Below, piece after piece: positions 34,689 through 46,437 of a DNA stretch of 64,000 bases. The translations under genes were made by a program, and so were the position numbers. Origin of the DNA: Nannocystis exedens (GTDB lineage: Bacteria; Myxococcota_A; Polyangia; Nannocystales; Nannocystaceae); NCBI RefSeq assembly GCF_002343915.1, contig NZ_NETK01000001.1, forward strand, positions 4,784,001-4,848,000, in the 5' to 3' direction. The notes beneath the pieces are model-generated. The model was not told the origin of the DNA, did not search any database, and was given only the letters and a program-made list of their open reading frames with translations. Position 1 is the stretch's first letter; each line of letters starts with the position of its first letter.

Positions 34689-37262
34689 CTAGCCGCCGAG
34701 CTTGCTCTTGACCTTGGAGATCCGCTGCGCGGCCTTGGCGTCGCCGAGCTCCTGGGCCTTCTCGTACTGCAGCAGCGCGTCGCGGTAGCGGAGCGCGTTG
34801 TAATAGGCGTCGCCGAGCTTGATCCGGTACGAGCCGTTGTTGGGGGCCACCGCGACCGCCTTCTCGGCGAAGCGCTGGGCCTTGTCGGCCGAGCCGCGGT
34901 CGAAGTAGATGTCCGACAGGCCGATCAGCGCCTCGGCGTTGCGGCGGTCGTAGCTGATCGCCTGGTTGAACAGCGACTCGGCCTCGTCGCGGCGGCCGGA
35001 CGCCAGCGCGGCCTTGCCCTGGCCGGCGATCTCGGTCGCCTTGGCCGGGTCGCGCTTGACCGGCGCGTCGGGCAGCTCGTCGTCGCCCGGGTCTTCCTGC
35101 TCGCGCTTCTTGCCGCCCTTGCCCGACTTCGGCTTCGCGCCGCTCGGCTCCGGCGTCTCGACCGCCTCGGGCTCGGCCGGCTCCGGCGGCGCCTCGACCT
35201 GCTTCGGCGGCTCGGCCTCGGGCTCCTTCTCGGTCGGCGGCGCCGCCTCGGGCTCGACCGCCACGCCGGCGCCGCGGGCGACGTCGAGGATCGCCGTCTG
35301 GGCCGACAGCGGCGCCTCGGTCCGCGCCTTGGCGATCGCCTTCTTGAAGCTCGCCTCGCGCTTCTTCACGTCGGGCTGGATCAGCGCCACCGCGATCTCG
35401 CCGCTCGCCTTCTCGCCCGGGCTCAGCGTGCCGGCCTCGGCGCGCTTGACGTAGTCGTCGATCTCCGCCTGCGAGCGGGCCGCGCGGGTCAAGGCGCGCT
35501 CGCTCTTGGGGTCGAACGCCAGCGCCCACGCGTAGTAGTCGCGCGACAGCGAGCGGGTGCCCTCGGTGTCCCAGAACTTGTCGCCGATCGTCAGCAGCTG
35601 GTTCGAGAACTCCTTGCGCAGCTCCTCGCCGCGCTCGTCGGCCAGCCGCTCGCCGCTGCCCTCGACCGCCTCGAGCTCCTTGACCTTGAGCAGCGCCGTC
35701 GGGCCGCCGTCCTCCGGCAGGTTGACGTAGTGGCCGATGCTCGCCGCCTGGCGGGCGATCCGGCTCAGCTTCTCGATCTGCTCCTGCTCCTCCGGCGTCA
35801 CCTCCGGCGCGCTGGTCAGCATCAGCACCACCGCCGTGACCACCGCCGCCCCGACCGCCGCCACCACCGGCAGCACCCACCGCCGCTTCTCCGCCTGCTC
35901 CGACTGCGAGCCGGGCATGCGCGCGAGCAGGGCGGCGCGCCGCTCGGGGTCGATGTCGGGCAGCGGCAGGTCGTCCCACTCGGTCGTGATCCTGGCCGCG
36001 ATCTGGGCCTCGCACAGCGCCGCCTCGAGCTCGGCCATGTTGGCGTAGCGGTCGGCCGGCGACTTCGCCAGGCAGCGCATCACCACGTCCTCGAGCGCCT
36101 TCGGGATGTTGCGCTCCGGCTTGATCTGGCTCGGCAGCGGCGGCGTGAGCTTGATGTGCGCCAGCAGCACCTCGGCGAGGTTGTCGTCGACGAACGGCGG
36201 GTGGCCGACGAGCAGCTCGTACATCACGCAGCCGATCGCGTACATGTCGAGGCGGCCGTCGAAGTCGGTGTTGTTGATCTGCTCCGGCGGCATGTAGGCC
36301 GGGGTGCCGGCGATCGGGCCGGAGCCGCGGTCGTTGGACAGCATCGCCGACACGCCGAAGTCGACGATCTTCGCCATGTCGCGGCGGCCCTCGTGCGTCA
36401 CGAGGATGATGTTCTCGGGCTTGATGTCGCGGTGGACGATGCCGGCCTTGTGGGCCATGCCGAGGCCCTTGCACACCTGGCGCAGCACGGCGATGAGGCG
36501 GTCGAACTCGATCTCGGTCTCGACCTGGCTGGCGAGGTCGATGCCGTTCAGCAGCTCCATGCAGAAGAACAGGCGCCCGTCGGGCAGCTCGCCGAAGTCG
36601 AAGATCTCGACGATGTTCTTCGAGCCGGCGCGGGTCGCCGCGCGCGCCTCGTCGCGGAACACCTGGGCGGTGTCGCTGCGCAGGCTGAGCTCGGCGCGGA
36701 GGATCTTCAGCGCCACCCGCCGCTCGATGTCGATGTGCTCGGCTTCATAAACCACGCCCATGCCGCCCTCGCCGAGCCAGCGGAGCAGCTTGTAGCGGGT
36801 GCCCGGGATCGGCTTGCCCGCCGTGAGTTTCACCGGCGTGCGCAGCTCGAGGTGCGTATCGGCGTTCGCGATCGCGGGCGGCGTGAACTCTCCCGTGTCG
36901 CGCTTTTGGCCCGTGACCGCGCGGATGTCGGGGACCGTGTGGTCCGACACCGGCCGCTCCGCCGCGGCCTGGGACGCGGCGGCGCCGATGAGTTGGCCCG
37001 GTCTGGCGACGATCGTCCGCTTCTCGTCGGCGACCCGCTTGTCGTCCGGACGGGTGAGGTCCCGGACGTCGCGCATGGTGTCCTCGTCCTCGGGCTTCGC
37101 GGGGATCTTCACGGGCGGGGCGGGCCTCGGGACCGGAGGCGGGGGCGGCGACGCGGCCGGAGCCGCCCGAGTCGCAGCCTGGACCGACGCCGGCAAGCCG
37201 ATGCCGAAGACCGTGCGCCCCTTGTCGTCGCTCTGACCGCGTCCCTTGTCCTCGTCCGCCAT
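34689..37262 (-). CDS. Hanks-type Ser/Thr protein kinase with membrane segment and TPR tail
   Basis: The 857-residue kinase starts at ATG 37262 (MADEDKGRG). A Pro/Ala-rich N-terminal region of about 150 residues precedes the kinase domain: GEGGMGVVYEAEH (about 163), VALKILR, HRDIKPEN (about 277), DFGVSAML (about 300) and TPAYMPPEQ. All catalytic residues are present. A single membrane helix lies near 460-482 (VLPVVAAVGAAVVTAVVLML). The outer part has a Glu/Pro-rich linker and C-terminal TPR-like repeats (ALIGLSDIYFDRGSADKAQRF, LGDAYYNALRYRDALLQYEKA). Such receptors phosphorylate cytosolic targets in response to envelope or peptide signals. Divergent from accC. Confidence 0.92.
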   Translation of the reverse strand: MADEDKGRGQSDDKGRTVFGIGLPASVQAATRAAPAASPPPPPVPRPAPPVKIPAKPEDEDTMRDVRDLTRPDDKRVADEKRTIVARPGQLIGAAASQAAAERPVSDHTVPDIRAVTGQKRDTGEFTPPAIANADTHLELRTPVKLTAGKPIPGTRYKLLRWLGEGGMGVVYEAEHIDIERRVALKILRAELSLRSDTAQVFRDEARAATRAGSKNIVEIFDFGELPDGRLFFCMELLNGIDLASQVETEIEFDRLIAVLRQVCKGLGMAHKAGIVHRDIKPENIILVTHEGRRDMAKIVDFGVSAMLSNDRGSGPIAGTPAYMPPEQINNTDFDGRLDMYAIGCVMYELLVGHPPFVDDNLAEVLLAHIKLTPPLPSQIKPERNIPKALEDVVMRCLAKSPADRYANMAELEAALCEAQIAARITTEWDDLPLPDIDPERRAALLARMPGSQSEQAEKRRWVLPVVAAVGAAVVTAVVLMLTSAPEVTPEEQEQIEKLSRIARQAASIGHYVNLPEDGGPTALLKVKELEAVEGSGERLADERGEELRKEFSNQLLTIGDKFWDTEGTRSLSRDYYAWALAFDPKSERALTRAARSQAEIDDYVKRAEAGTLSPGEKASGEIAVALIQPDVKKREASFKKAIAKARTEAPLSAQTAILDVARGAGVAVEPEAAPPTEKEPEAEPPKQVEAPPEPAEPEAVETPEPSGAKPKSGKGGKKREQEDPGDDELPDAPVKRDPAKATEIAGQGKAALASGRRDEAESLFNQAISYDRRNAEALIGLSDIYFDRGSADKAQRFAEKAVAVAPNNGSYRIKLGDAYYNALRYRDALLQYEKAQELGDAKAAQRISKVKSKLGG

Positions 37263-37387
37263 AAGGAGAACCTCGACGGCGATTATAAATGGAAAGCGCG
37301 CGTCGAGATCGTCGGCGCGCACCGGCCTCGTGCGCGCGACGAGCGGCGGGGCAGTACCGCGCAAAAGGTGGTAGCCTCGGCGCCTCC

Positions 37388-38752
<1,365 letters not shown>

Positions 38753-38784
38753 CGATCGAGCGCGCGCTCCCAGGAACCTGACCG

Positions 38785-40515
<1,731 letters not shown>

Positions 40516-40517
40516 CC

Positions 40518-41192
40518 ATGCCCGTCAAGAATTTCGTCCTCGACGCTCGCCTCACTCCGCCGGTGCTCCGCGCGCGCCTGGCTGCGGGGCCCGACGGTCG
40601 GCAGCGCCTGCTCGCGCCCGGCGTCGGCATGTTCCGCGGCGCCCCCGACCCGGGCATGCTCGTCGGGCCTGACCAGGCGATCGGCGCGCTCGAGATCCTC
40701 GGCGTCGTCCACCACGTCCTCGCGCCCGTCGGCGCCGGCGGCCTCGTGGTCGCCGACGAGGCGCTGGCGCGCGGCCCCGGGCCCGCGCGTCGCGCCGTCG
40801 GCTTCGACGACATCCTGCTCACCCTCGACCCCAGCGCCACGCGAGGCGAGTCCGCCGCCAACCAGTCCGGCCCGGCCGCCCGCCCCGGCGTCAGCGGTGC
40901 CGCGGTCCTGCGTGCCCCCACCAGCGGCCGCTTCTACGCCCGCTCCGGCCCGGGCAAGCCCGCCTTCGTCAGCGTCGGCGCCGTGCTCGAGCCGGGGCAG
41001 ACCGTCGGCCTCATCGAGGTCATGAAGACCTTCAGCCGCGTGCTGTACGGCGGCGACGCCTTGCCCTCACGCGCGCGGGTGGTCCGGGTCTGCCAGGCCG
41101 ACGAGTCGGATGTCGCCCAGGGCGACCCGCTCCTCGAGGTCGAGCCGGTCGACGCCGCGGACGACCAAAATACGAAACCCCACCCGGCATAG
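40518..41192 (+). CDS. Biotin carboxyl carrier protein-like subunit
   Basis: The 224-residue protein starts 2 nt after the carboxyltransferase stop. The C-terminal 90 residues form a biotinyl domain: [47 protein letters not shown]. The biotin-accepting Lys is Lys170 in EVMKT, where the usual motif is E(A/V)MKM; the Met after Lys is replaced by Thr. The N-terminal 130 residues ([42 protein letters not shown]) are unusual: PGxGxF and the Gly-rich strands look like a second, lysine-less biotinyl-type domain. It is probably the carrier for the two subunits encoded upstream. Confidence 0.83.
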   Translation: MPVKNFVLDARLTPPVLRARLAAGPDGRQRLLAPGVGMFRGAPDPGMLVGPDQAIGALEILGVVHHVLAPVGAGGLVVADEALARGPGPARRAVGFDDILLTLDPSATRGESAANQSGPAARPGVSGAAVLRAPTSGRFYARSGPGKPAFVSVGAVLEPGQTVGLIEVMKTFSRVLYGGDALPSRARVVRVCQADESDVAQGDPLLEVEPVDAADDQNTKPHPA

Positions 41193-41207
41193 CGATAGCA
41201 GGTGGGG
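41178..41207. terminator. Weak hairpin after the carboxylase operon
   Basis: CCCCACC at 41178-41184 pairs with GGTGGGG at 41201-41207 around the operon's stop codon. It has a short stem and could serve as a terminator. Confidence 0.3.
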
Positions 41208-41364
41208 GTCGACTTAGATAGCGTTGAGGGGGGACGGCCTCAGTTGGCGACGGATCCGCTGACTGCGGACCAGCGAACCCGCGTGATCATGAAGTGCCTG
41301 TCCGACCGATTTGGATGACAGGGTGATGCGATTTTTTTTCTGACCGCCGCTGACGAGGTAATCC

Positions 41365-42516
41365 GTGGACGAACGAGCCGAAGACAAGCGCGAGAAGGTC
41401 CGCTGGCTCATCCTCCTGAGCGGAGTCGCGCTCGCCTTCTACCTCTGCTGGTTGATGCTGCAGCCGTTCGTCCGGGTGCTGCTGTGGGGCCTCGTCCTCA
41501 CCTCGGCCTTCGGCCCGGTTCACAACCGGATCCGCCAGCGCATCAAGAACCAGGATGTCGCCGCCCTGGTGTCCTGCTTCGCCGTCATGCTGGCGATCGG
41601 CGTGCCCACGGCGCTGATCGGCCTGGCCCTCGTCCGCGAGCTCGCGCCCGCGTTCGAGACCTTGCAGGCCATGATCTCGAGCCTGCTGGATCCGAACTCG
41701 CCGGTGATCGGCAAGGTGGCGCAGTGGCTGTCCGAGCGCGGCGTCGACATCGCGGCCGTGAAGCAGCAGGCGATCGAGCAGGCGCAGCAGGCGATGGGCG
41801 AGCTGACCTCGAACTCGATCGGCTACGTGCGGGGGATCCTCGGCGGCATCGCCGGCATCGTCATCGAGGTCTTCTTCGTCTTCTTCACCATGTTCTACCT
41901 GTTCCGCGACGGGGCGAAGCTGTGGGCCGCCCTGGCGAACGCGCTGCCGCTGCGCGGGCGGACCATGAACCAGCTGATCGTCCGCATCCGCGAGGTCATC
42001 AGCGCCAGCGTCTACGGCGTGTTCGTGATCGCGGTGATGCAGGGCACGCTCGGCGGGCTCGCGTTCTGGGTCATCGGCCTGCCCTCGGCGGTGGTGTGGG
42101 GCCTGGTGATGACCTTCATGTCGCTGATCCCGCTGGCGGGCGCGTTCGTGGTCTGGGTGCCGGCGGCGATCTACCTCGCGGTCACCGGCTCGTGGGGCGC
42201 GGCGCTCGGGCTGACGCTGTGGGGCTCGCTGGTGATCGGCCTGGTCGACAACTTCCTGCGGCCGAAGCTGGTCGGCGAGAAGGCCAAGCTGCACGAGCTG
42301 TTCATCTTCTTCGCCGTGCTCGGCGGGCTGCAGGTGTTCGGGATCGTCGGCCTGTTCCTCGGCCCTGTGATCCTCGCCATCGCGCTGGCGCTGTTCGACG
42401 CCTTCCTCCACCCCGACACGTCGCTCAAGGGTGGGCGGCCGACGATCCCGCCGCCGGACATGCCTCCGCCGCCGGTGCTCCCGCCCATCGTCTCACCGCC
42501 CGAGCAGGGCAAGTGA
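41365..42516 (+). CDS. AI-2E family (PerM-type) membrane transporter
   Basis: The start is GTG 41365. The 383-residue protein has seven to eight hydrophobic segments in the family order, starting with LILLSGVALAFYLCWLML and LLWGLVLTSAFGPVHNRI. A coiled amphipathic stretch follows (VKQQAIEQAQQAMGELTSNS), then VFFVFFTMFYLFRDG-like segments and the family's GLPSAVVWGLVMTFMSLIPLAG and GLVDNFLRPKLVGEKAKLHELFIFFAVLGGL. Members move small solutes such as AI-2 or act as Na+/H+ antiporters; the substrate here is unknown. A Pro-rich tail ends the protein. A large inverted repeat follows 48 bp downstream. Confidence 0.9.
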   Translation: MDERAEDKREKVRWLILLSGVALAFYLCWLMLQPFVRVLLWGLVLTSAFGPVHNRIRQRIKNQDVAALVSCFAVMLAIGVPTALIGLALVRELAPAFETLQAMISSLLDPNSPVIGKVAQWLSERGVDIAAVKQQAIEQAQQAMGELTSNSIGYVRGILGGIAGIVIEVFFVFFTMFYLFRDGAKLWAALANALPLRGRTMNQLIVRIREVISASVYGVFVIAVMQGTLGGLAFWVIGLPSAVVWGLVMTFMSLIPLAGAFVVWVPAAIYLAVTGSWGAALGLTLWGSLVIGLVDNFLRPKLVGEKAKLHELFIFFAVLGGLQVFGIVGLFLGPVILAIALALFDAFLHPDTSLKGGRPTIPPPDMPPPPVLPPIVSPPEQGK

Positions 42517-42563
42517 CACCGGCGCCGTCATCGGCCGCGTCTTCTGGCCTTTGAAAAGATTGC

Positions 42564-42628
42564 GACCGGCCACGGCGCACTTGGACCCGAACCCTGGACA
42601 CCGAGGCCCAGGTGCGCCGTGACCGGTC
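42564..42628. repeat. Large inverted repeat (19 of 21 bp paired)
   Basis: The left arm 42564-42584 (GACCGGCCACGGCGCACTTGG) pairs with the right arm 42608-42628 at 19 of 21 positions, the two exceptions being G-T type, around a 23-nt loop. It is 48 bp after the AI-2E-family gene. There is no T-run. It may be a terminator, a structured RNA or a two-fold protein-binding site. Confidence 0.7.
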
Positions 42629-42759
42629 GAGGACACAGACCGATGACTCGATGAATGAGCGTCGCCAGGTCCCTCAACGGATCACGGATTTTTGCGAACC
42701 ATCGCGCGTGGAATCGCGCCGGCGACGTGACATGCACGTCGCGAGGCTGTCACCTTCGC

Positions 42760-42924
42760 TCAGCCCATCAGGACCAGGCGGATCACCGCGCTGATCACGC
42801 CGCCCGCCGCGAACAGGCAGCAGAGGTCACTTCTGAGCCTGCGCAACCGCGCCAGGGCGAGCGGGCCCTGGGGGGAGATTTCTTCGAACAACATCGGGAA
42901 ATCTCGAGTACGCGTAACGTCCAT
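42760..42924 (-). CDS. Possible small membrane-associated protein
   Basis: A 54-residue open frame from ATG 42924 (MDVTRTRDFPMLFEEISPQG) has a basic centre (LARLRRLRSDLCC) and a hydrophobic tail (LFAAGGVISAVIRLVLMG) that could anchor it in a membrane. Composition is less shadow-like than other frames here, but I have no family and no strong ribosome-binding site, so it may not be real. Confidence 0.3.
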   Translation of the reverse strand: MDVTRTRDFPMLFEEISPQGPLALARLRRLRSDLCCLFAAGGVISAVIRLVLMG

Positions 42925-43326
42925 GACTCTCAGTTGTAACAGAACGAAGGGTCGTCGCAAGAGCTGTTAGCGCGCGCTATGCGCGCAGAACTGCTCCGAC
43001 CCTTGTAGAAGCAACGAGCGTCGCGAGCGGGTGTGCGCGTGGAACGGAGCAGAGAGGCGCCATCGAGCTCGGCGTCCTCGCCGAGCAAGGGAAAGTGCCG
43101 GGTGGTTCGGCCTCCCGGCTCGGAGTCGCACCGTCCTCCGCGCGGGGCTCCTCGTCGACGTGATTCGGCGGCGGTGCCGAGCCTGCGCAGGACGCTCGAG
43201 TTGCAGGCGTCGATCCCCGGGGCGTCGGGCGCGACCTCGAGGTCACCGACACCTGCGTTCGACTGGGCCCGGGCTGATTGCCGGCCGCGATCCGAAGATC
43301 GCCCGCGACACCTCGAGCGCTCCGCC

Positions 43327-43399
43327 GGCGCAATCGCGGTCGTCCGGGGCCGGACAGGAGAGCGCAAGGACGCTTTGCGGGCGCAATCGCGGTCGTCCG
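43327..43399. repeat. 20-bp direct repeat
   Basis: GGCGCAATCGCGGTCGTCCG occurs exactly at 43327-43346 and 43380-43399. A related sequence spans the stop of the histone-like gene at about 43512-43530 (CTCAATCGAGGTCGTCG), so these may be decayed copies of that 3' end. Confidence 0.6.
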
Positions 43400-43514
43400 T
43401 GGCGGACATCGAAAGGCCTCGCGAGCGAGCTCTCGTTCCGGCTCGGCGAGCGGCGCACGGCCTGGCCGTCCGGCTGCGCCTCCGAGCCCGGCGGCGCAGG
43501 GACGTCTGCGCGGC

Positions 43515-44072
43515 TCAATCGAGGTCGTCGTCGTCGTCGCCGAGGCGGGACAGCACGTCGTCGTCCAGCGGGGCCCCCGAGGCGGGCGGGAGCACCAGCT
43601 CGGCGGGGCTCTCGTCGTCGTCGTCGGTGTCGGCGGTCGCATCGAGGTCGGCGCTGAGGCGCCGGCTGGTCTCCAGCTCCGAGGGCCCGGTCTCTTCGGA
43701 CATGTCCGCTAAGTCATCCTCGGAGTCGCCGGCTGATTCCTCCTCCGAGTCGGAGCTGCCGCCCGAGGTCTCGGCCGTCGCCGCGCCGCCGCCGTCGCCC
43801 TCGCCGCCCGCGGTCGCGGCGGCCACCGGCGCCGTGTCCTGCGGCGGCCGCTTGCTCGCGGTCTTCCTGGCGGCGGTCTTCTTCGCCGTCGTCTTCTTCG
43901 CCGCGGTCTTCTTGCTGGCGGTCTTCTTGCTGGCGGTCTTCTTGGCTGCGGTCTTCTTCGCCGCCGGCTTCTTGGCGGCGGCCTTCTTCGCCGCCTTCTT
44001 GGGCGCGGCCTTCTTCGCCGTCTTCTTGCTCGCGGTCTTCTTCGTTGCCTTCTTCCGATATGACGTAGCCAT
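43515..44072 (-). CDS. Histone H1-like lysine-rich protein with acidic tail
   Basis: The 185-residue protein starts at ATG 44072 (MATSYRKKATKKTASKK). Residues 1-75 are tandem KKTA/KKAA pentapeptide-like repeats like those of bacterial histone H1-like proteins (AlgP, HctB), which bind DNA or RNA without sequence specificity. After a Gly/Ala/Ser bridge, residues 100-185 are strongly acidic (SDSEEESAGDSEDDLADMSE, ending DDDDDLD). A basic head and acidic tail in one chain recalls HMG-type architectural proteins. Two chained CATG14 units (43687-43718) encode the DLADMSEETG part. Confidence 0.8.
   Translation of the reverse strand: MATSYRKKATKKTASKKTAKKAAPKKAAKKAAAKKPAAKKTAAKKTASKKTASKKTAAKKTTAKKTAARKTASKRPPQDTAPVAAATAGGEGDGGGAATAETSGGSSDSEEESAGDSEDDLADMSEETGPSELETSRRLSADLDATADTDDDDESPAELVLPPASGAPLDDDVLSRLGDDDDDLD
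43687..43718. repeat. CATG14 pair inside the histone-like gene
   Basis: CCGGTCT-CTTC-GGACATG is chained to CATGTCC-GCTA-AGTCATC; half-sites at 43687, 43701 and 43715, 14 bp apart. Confidence 0.6.
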
Positions 44073-44406
44073 CGCTCTCCTCCCCAGGGCCACTCGTTCT
44101 CGAGGCGGCCTACTGTGACTGCAGCAGTTTGCCACGGAGCGCGACGACCTTGTCGATCTGGACCAGAACACGCAGCGACGAACGACGCGCGCGCCGTCGC
44201 TCTCACGGGCGTCGCTCGTCGATCGGACGTCGCCGACGCTCGCGAGCGTGGGCCTGGCCGGCCTCGCCGCGACGCGAGCCGCCGCTGTGAACCTTCGGCG
44301 CCGGACTACGGACGCGGACGCGGGCCCGCGCTGTGGCGGCCGCGAACGCTACGGCGGCGGCCGGGGTTGCGGACGCGGCTGCGGTCCTCCGGCGGAGGCG
44401 ACGGGC
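44073..44406. other. Intergenic region, nothing recognised
   Basis: About 330 bp between two minus-strand genes, extremely GC-rich with alternating GGACGCGG-like runs near 44310-44390. It should contain the promoter of the histone-like gene; no clear motif is seen. Confidence 0.4.
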
Positions 44407-45723
44407 TCACACGGTCCAGGGGTAGACCCCCGAACGCGCGGGGCTCTCCTCGATGGACTCCTCTTCGCCGTCCATGCTGCTGGCGGCCTCGACCTCGACG
44501 GGCGGCTCGAGGTCGGCCTCGGCGAGGCGGACGGGCAGGCGCACGGTGAAGGTGGTGCCGCGGCCGAGCGCGCTCTCGACCTCGATGTCGCCGCGCATCA
44601 GGTGGCAGAAGTTGCGGCTGATGGCGAGGCCGAGGCCGGTGCCGCCGTACCGGCGGGTGGTCGCGGCGCTGCCCTGCGCGAACTCCTGGAAGATGCGCTT
44701 GATCTGGCTGGGCGACATGCCGATGCCGGAGTCGGACACGGTGAAGACGAGCTGCTCGCCGTGGTCGGTGGCCCTGCGGTGGGCGGCCAGGGCGACCTCG
44801 CCGCTGCTGGTGAACTTGGCGGCGTTGCTGAGGAGGTTGAGCAGGACCTGGCGGACCTTGACGCGGTCGAGGCGGACCGGGCCGAGGGCGTCCTCGCAGC
44901 GGGACACGAAGGTGTTGCGGTTCTTCTCGATGAGCGGACGCGCGGTCATCGACACCTCGTCGATGACCTCCCCGAGCTCGAACTCCTCGAGGAAGAGCTC
45001 CATCTTGCCGGCCTCGATCTTCGACAGATCGAGCATGTTGTTGATCAGCGACAGCAGGTGCTTGGCGGCCGCCTGGATCTTCTGCATGTCGGGGATGAAG
45101 CTCCCCGCCTGGACGACATCGTTGAACTCGTCCTCGAGCAGCTCGCTGTAGCCGATGATGGCCGTCAGCGGGGTGCGCAGCTCGTGGCTCATGTGGGCGA
45201 TGAAGGCGCTCTTGGCCCGCGAGGCGTCGAGCGCCTCCTCGTTCGAGCGGGCCAGGCGACGCGCGCGGCGCTCGAGCGTGTTGCGCTCGAGCTCGAGCCG
45301 CTCGGTGTGGGCCGTCTCGAGCGCGAGCGCCAGGTGGTCGGCGATCGCCAGCAGGATGTCGACGTCGTCCTGCGTGAACGGCCCGCGGGTGAGCGGCCGG
45401 TCGAGGTAGATGACGCCGAAGAAGCGGTGGCCGAGCAGCAGCGGCGCGGCCAGCATGTGCCGCGGCGGCAGCGGGCTGCCGTCGAGCTGCTCGGTGCCGG
45501 CGGCGTCGCCGGAGATGGCGAACGGCTCGCGGCTGAGGCGCACCCGCTCGAGCACGGCGGCGCTCGCCAGCGCCAGGTCGGCTTCCTTGCCCTCGGCGTC
45601 GCGCGCCGACTTGAGGTGCAGCCGCTCGGTGCTCTCCGAGTAGAAGTACAGGTAGGCCGCGTCGGCTCCGACGATCCGGACGATCTCGGGCAACGCGAGC
45701 GGCGTGGGCGACTTCCGGATCAT
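44407..45723 (-). CDS. Sensor histidine kinase with GAF domain
   Basis: The 438-residue soluble kinase has a GAF-type sensor (about 10-140: IVRIVGADAAYLYFYSEST, LAAPLLLGHRFFGVIYLDR), a coiled-coil linker, and the kinase core. The H box FIAHMSHELRTPLTAIIGYS has its His near 180, followed by the N box LNLLSNAAKFT, the G1 box VSDSGIGMSP and the G2 box GGTGLGLAISRNF. No membrane segment is present, so it senses a cytosolic signal. A 30-residue acidic C-tail follows. No response regulator is adjacent, as is common for orphan kinases in myxobacteria. Confidence 0.92.
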   Translation of the reverse strand: MIRKSPTPLALPEIVRIVGADAAYLYFYSESTERLHLKSARDAEGKEADLALASAAVLERVRLSREPFAISGDAAGTEQLDGSPLPPRHMLAAPLLLGHRFFGVIYLDRPLTRGPFTQDDVDILLAIADHLALALETAHTERLELERNTLERRARRLARSNEEALDASRAKSAFIAHMSHELRTPLTAIIGYSELLEDEFNDVVQAGSFIPDMQKIQAAAKHLLSLINNMLDLSKIEAGKMELFLEEFELGEVIDEVSMTARPLIEKNRNTFVSRCEDALGPVRLDRVKVRQVLLNLLSNAAKFTSSGEVALAAHRRATDHGEQLVFTVSDSGIGMSPSQIKRIFQEFAQGSAATTRRYGGTGLGLAISRNFCHLMRGDIEVESALGRGTTFTVRLPVRLAEADLEPPVEVEAASSMDGEEESIEESPARSGVYPWTV

Positions 45724-46009
45724 GACTCGAAGGGTAGGAGACGACGCGTCCGCGGGCTCGGAGCGCGTCCTGTAGCTAGAATCGCAGCCTAGACCATCGG
45801 CCCGGGCGTATCAACTGTTCGACAGGCCCGGCTCGCCGGGCCCGCCGGAGACCCCGTGATCGCGCAGATCCGCCCGCGTGCGAGCTCTGCGGCTCGGGCT
45901 CGCCATCGATGTTCTCGGCCACCTCTCGGCCGACCACGCTCACGCGCAAGCCCAACGTCACGACGTCACATGGCCCATGCGCCATGCGAAAAAACGATCG
46001 CGTCGGACG

Positions 46010-46333
46010 CTACGTGTAGCGGAGCGCGCAGCGGGTCTCGTCGCCGTCGACCTGGAAGATGAACCGACAGTCGGGCCGCTCGCTCTCGCAGATCGTGCCG
46101 CCGATCGCCGAGGGCCGACCTTCAGGGTCCATGACGGTCTGCACTTCGATGCTGACCCCGAAGGTCTGCTCGAGCGAGCGCACCCACGTCATGTAGTCGT
46201 GCGAGCAGTTCGGATCGCGCGTCAGCAATGCGCTGCTGCGCTGCGCGATCAGGTTGACCAGATGCGTGTACCGGCGAGGGCTGTTAGCGATCACGACACC
46301 GAACTCCAGGTGCTTCCGCCAAGGGGGGAACAT
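46010..46333 (-). CDS. Small hypothetical protein
   Basis: About 107 residues from ATG 46333 (MFPPWRKHLEFGVVIANSP); ATG 46369 would add 12. It contains YTHLVNLIAQRSSALLTRDPNCSH, SLEQTFGVSIEVQTVMDPEG and a Cys-containing end (TICESERPDCRFIFQVDGDETRCALRYT) that looks like a beta hairpin with possible disulfides or a metal site. I know no family. Its codon usage is slightly less GC-biased than its neighbours. Confidence 0.5.
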   Translation of the reverse strand: MFPPWRKHLEFGVVIANSPRRYTHLVNLIAQRSSALLTRDPNCSHDYMTWVRSLEQTFGVSIEVQTVMDPEGRPSAIGGTICESERPDCRFIFQVDGDETRCALRYT

Positions 46334-46437
46334 CAGAGTACTATGCGCCGTAAGGCTCGATCCATCCATCGCCGCAACTCACGGGTGGGAAAACTGTGTA
46401 TCCCAGATCGCAAAAGCCGGGCTCCGCGCCCCGGTCG

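Larger units (their letters stand above)
42517..43514. other. Long gene-poor region (about 1 kb)
   Basis: Contains a large inverted repeat (42564-42628), one possible small ORF (42760-42924, minus), and a 20-bp exact direct repeat (43327-43346 and 43380-43399). Open frames at 42930-43657 on both strands are Arg/Ser/Pro-rich and not convincing genes. I see no other structure. Confidence 0.5.

Noticed and set aside
42930-43657. Overlapping open frames on both strands in the gene-poor region
   Set aside because: Composition is Arg/Ser/Pro-rich, no start with a ribosome-binding site, no motif; better explained as non-coding with repeats.
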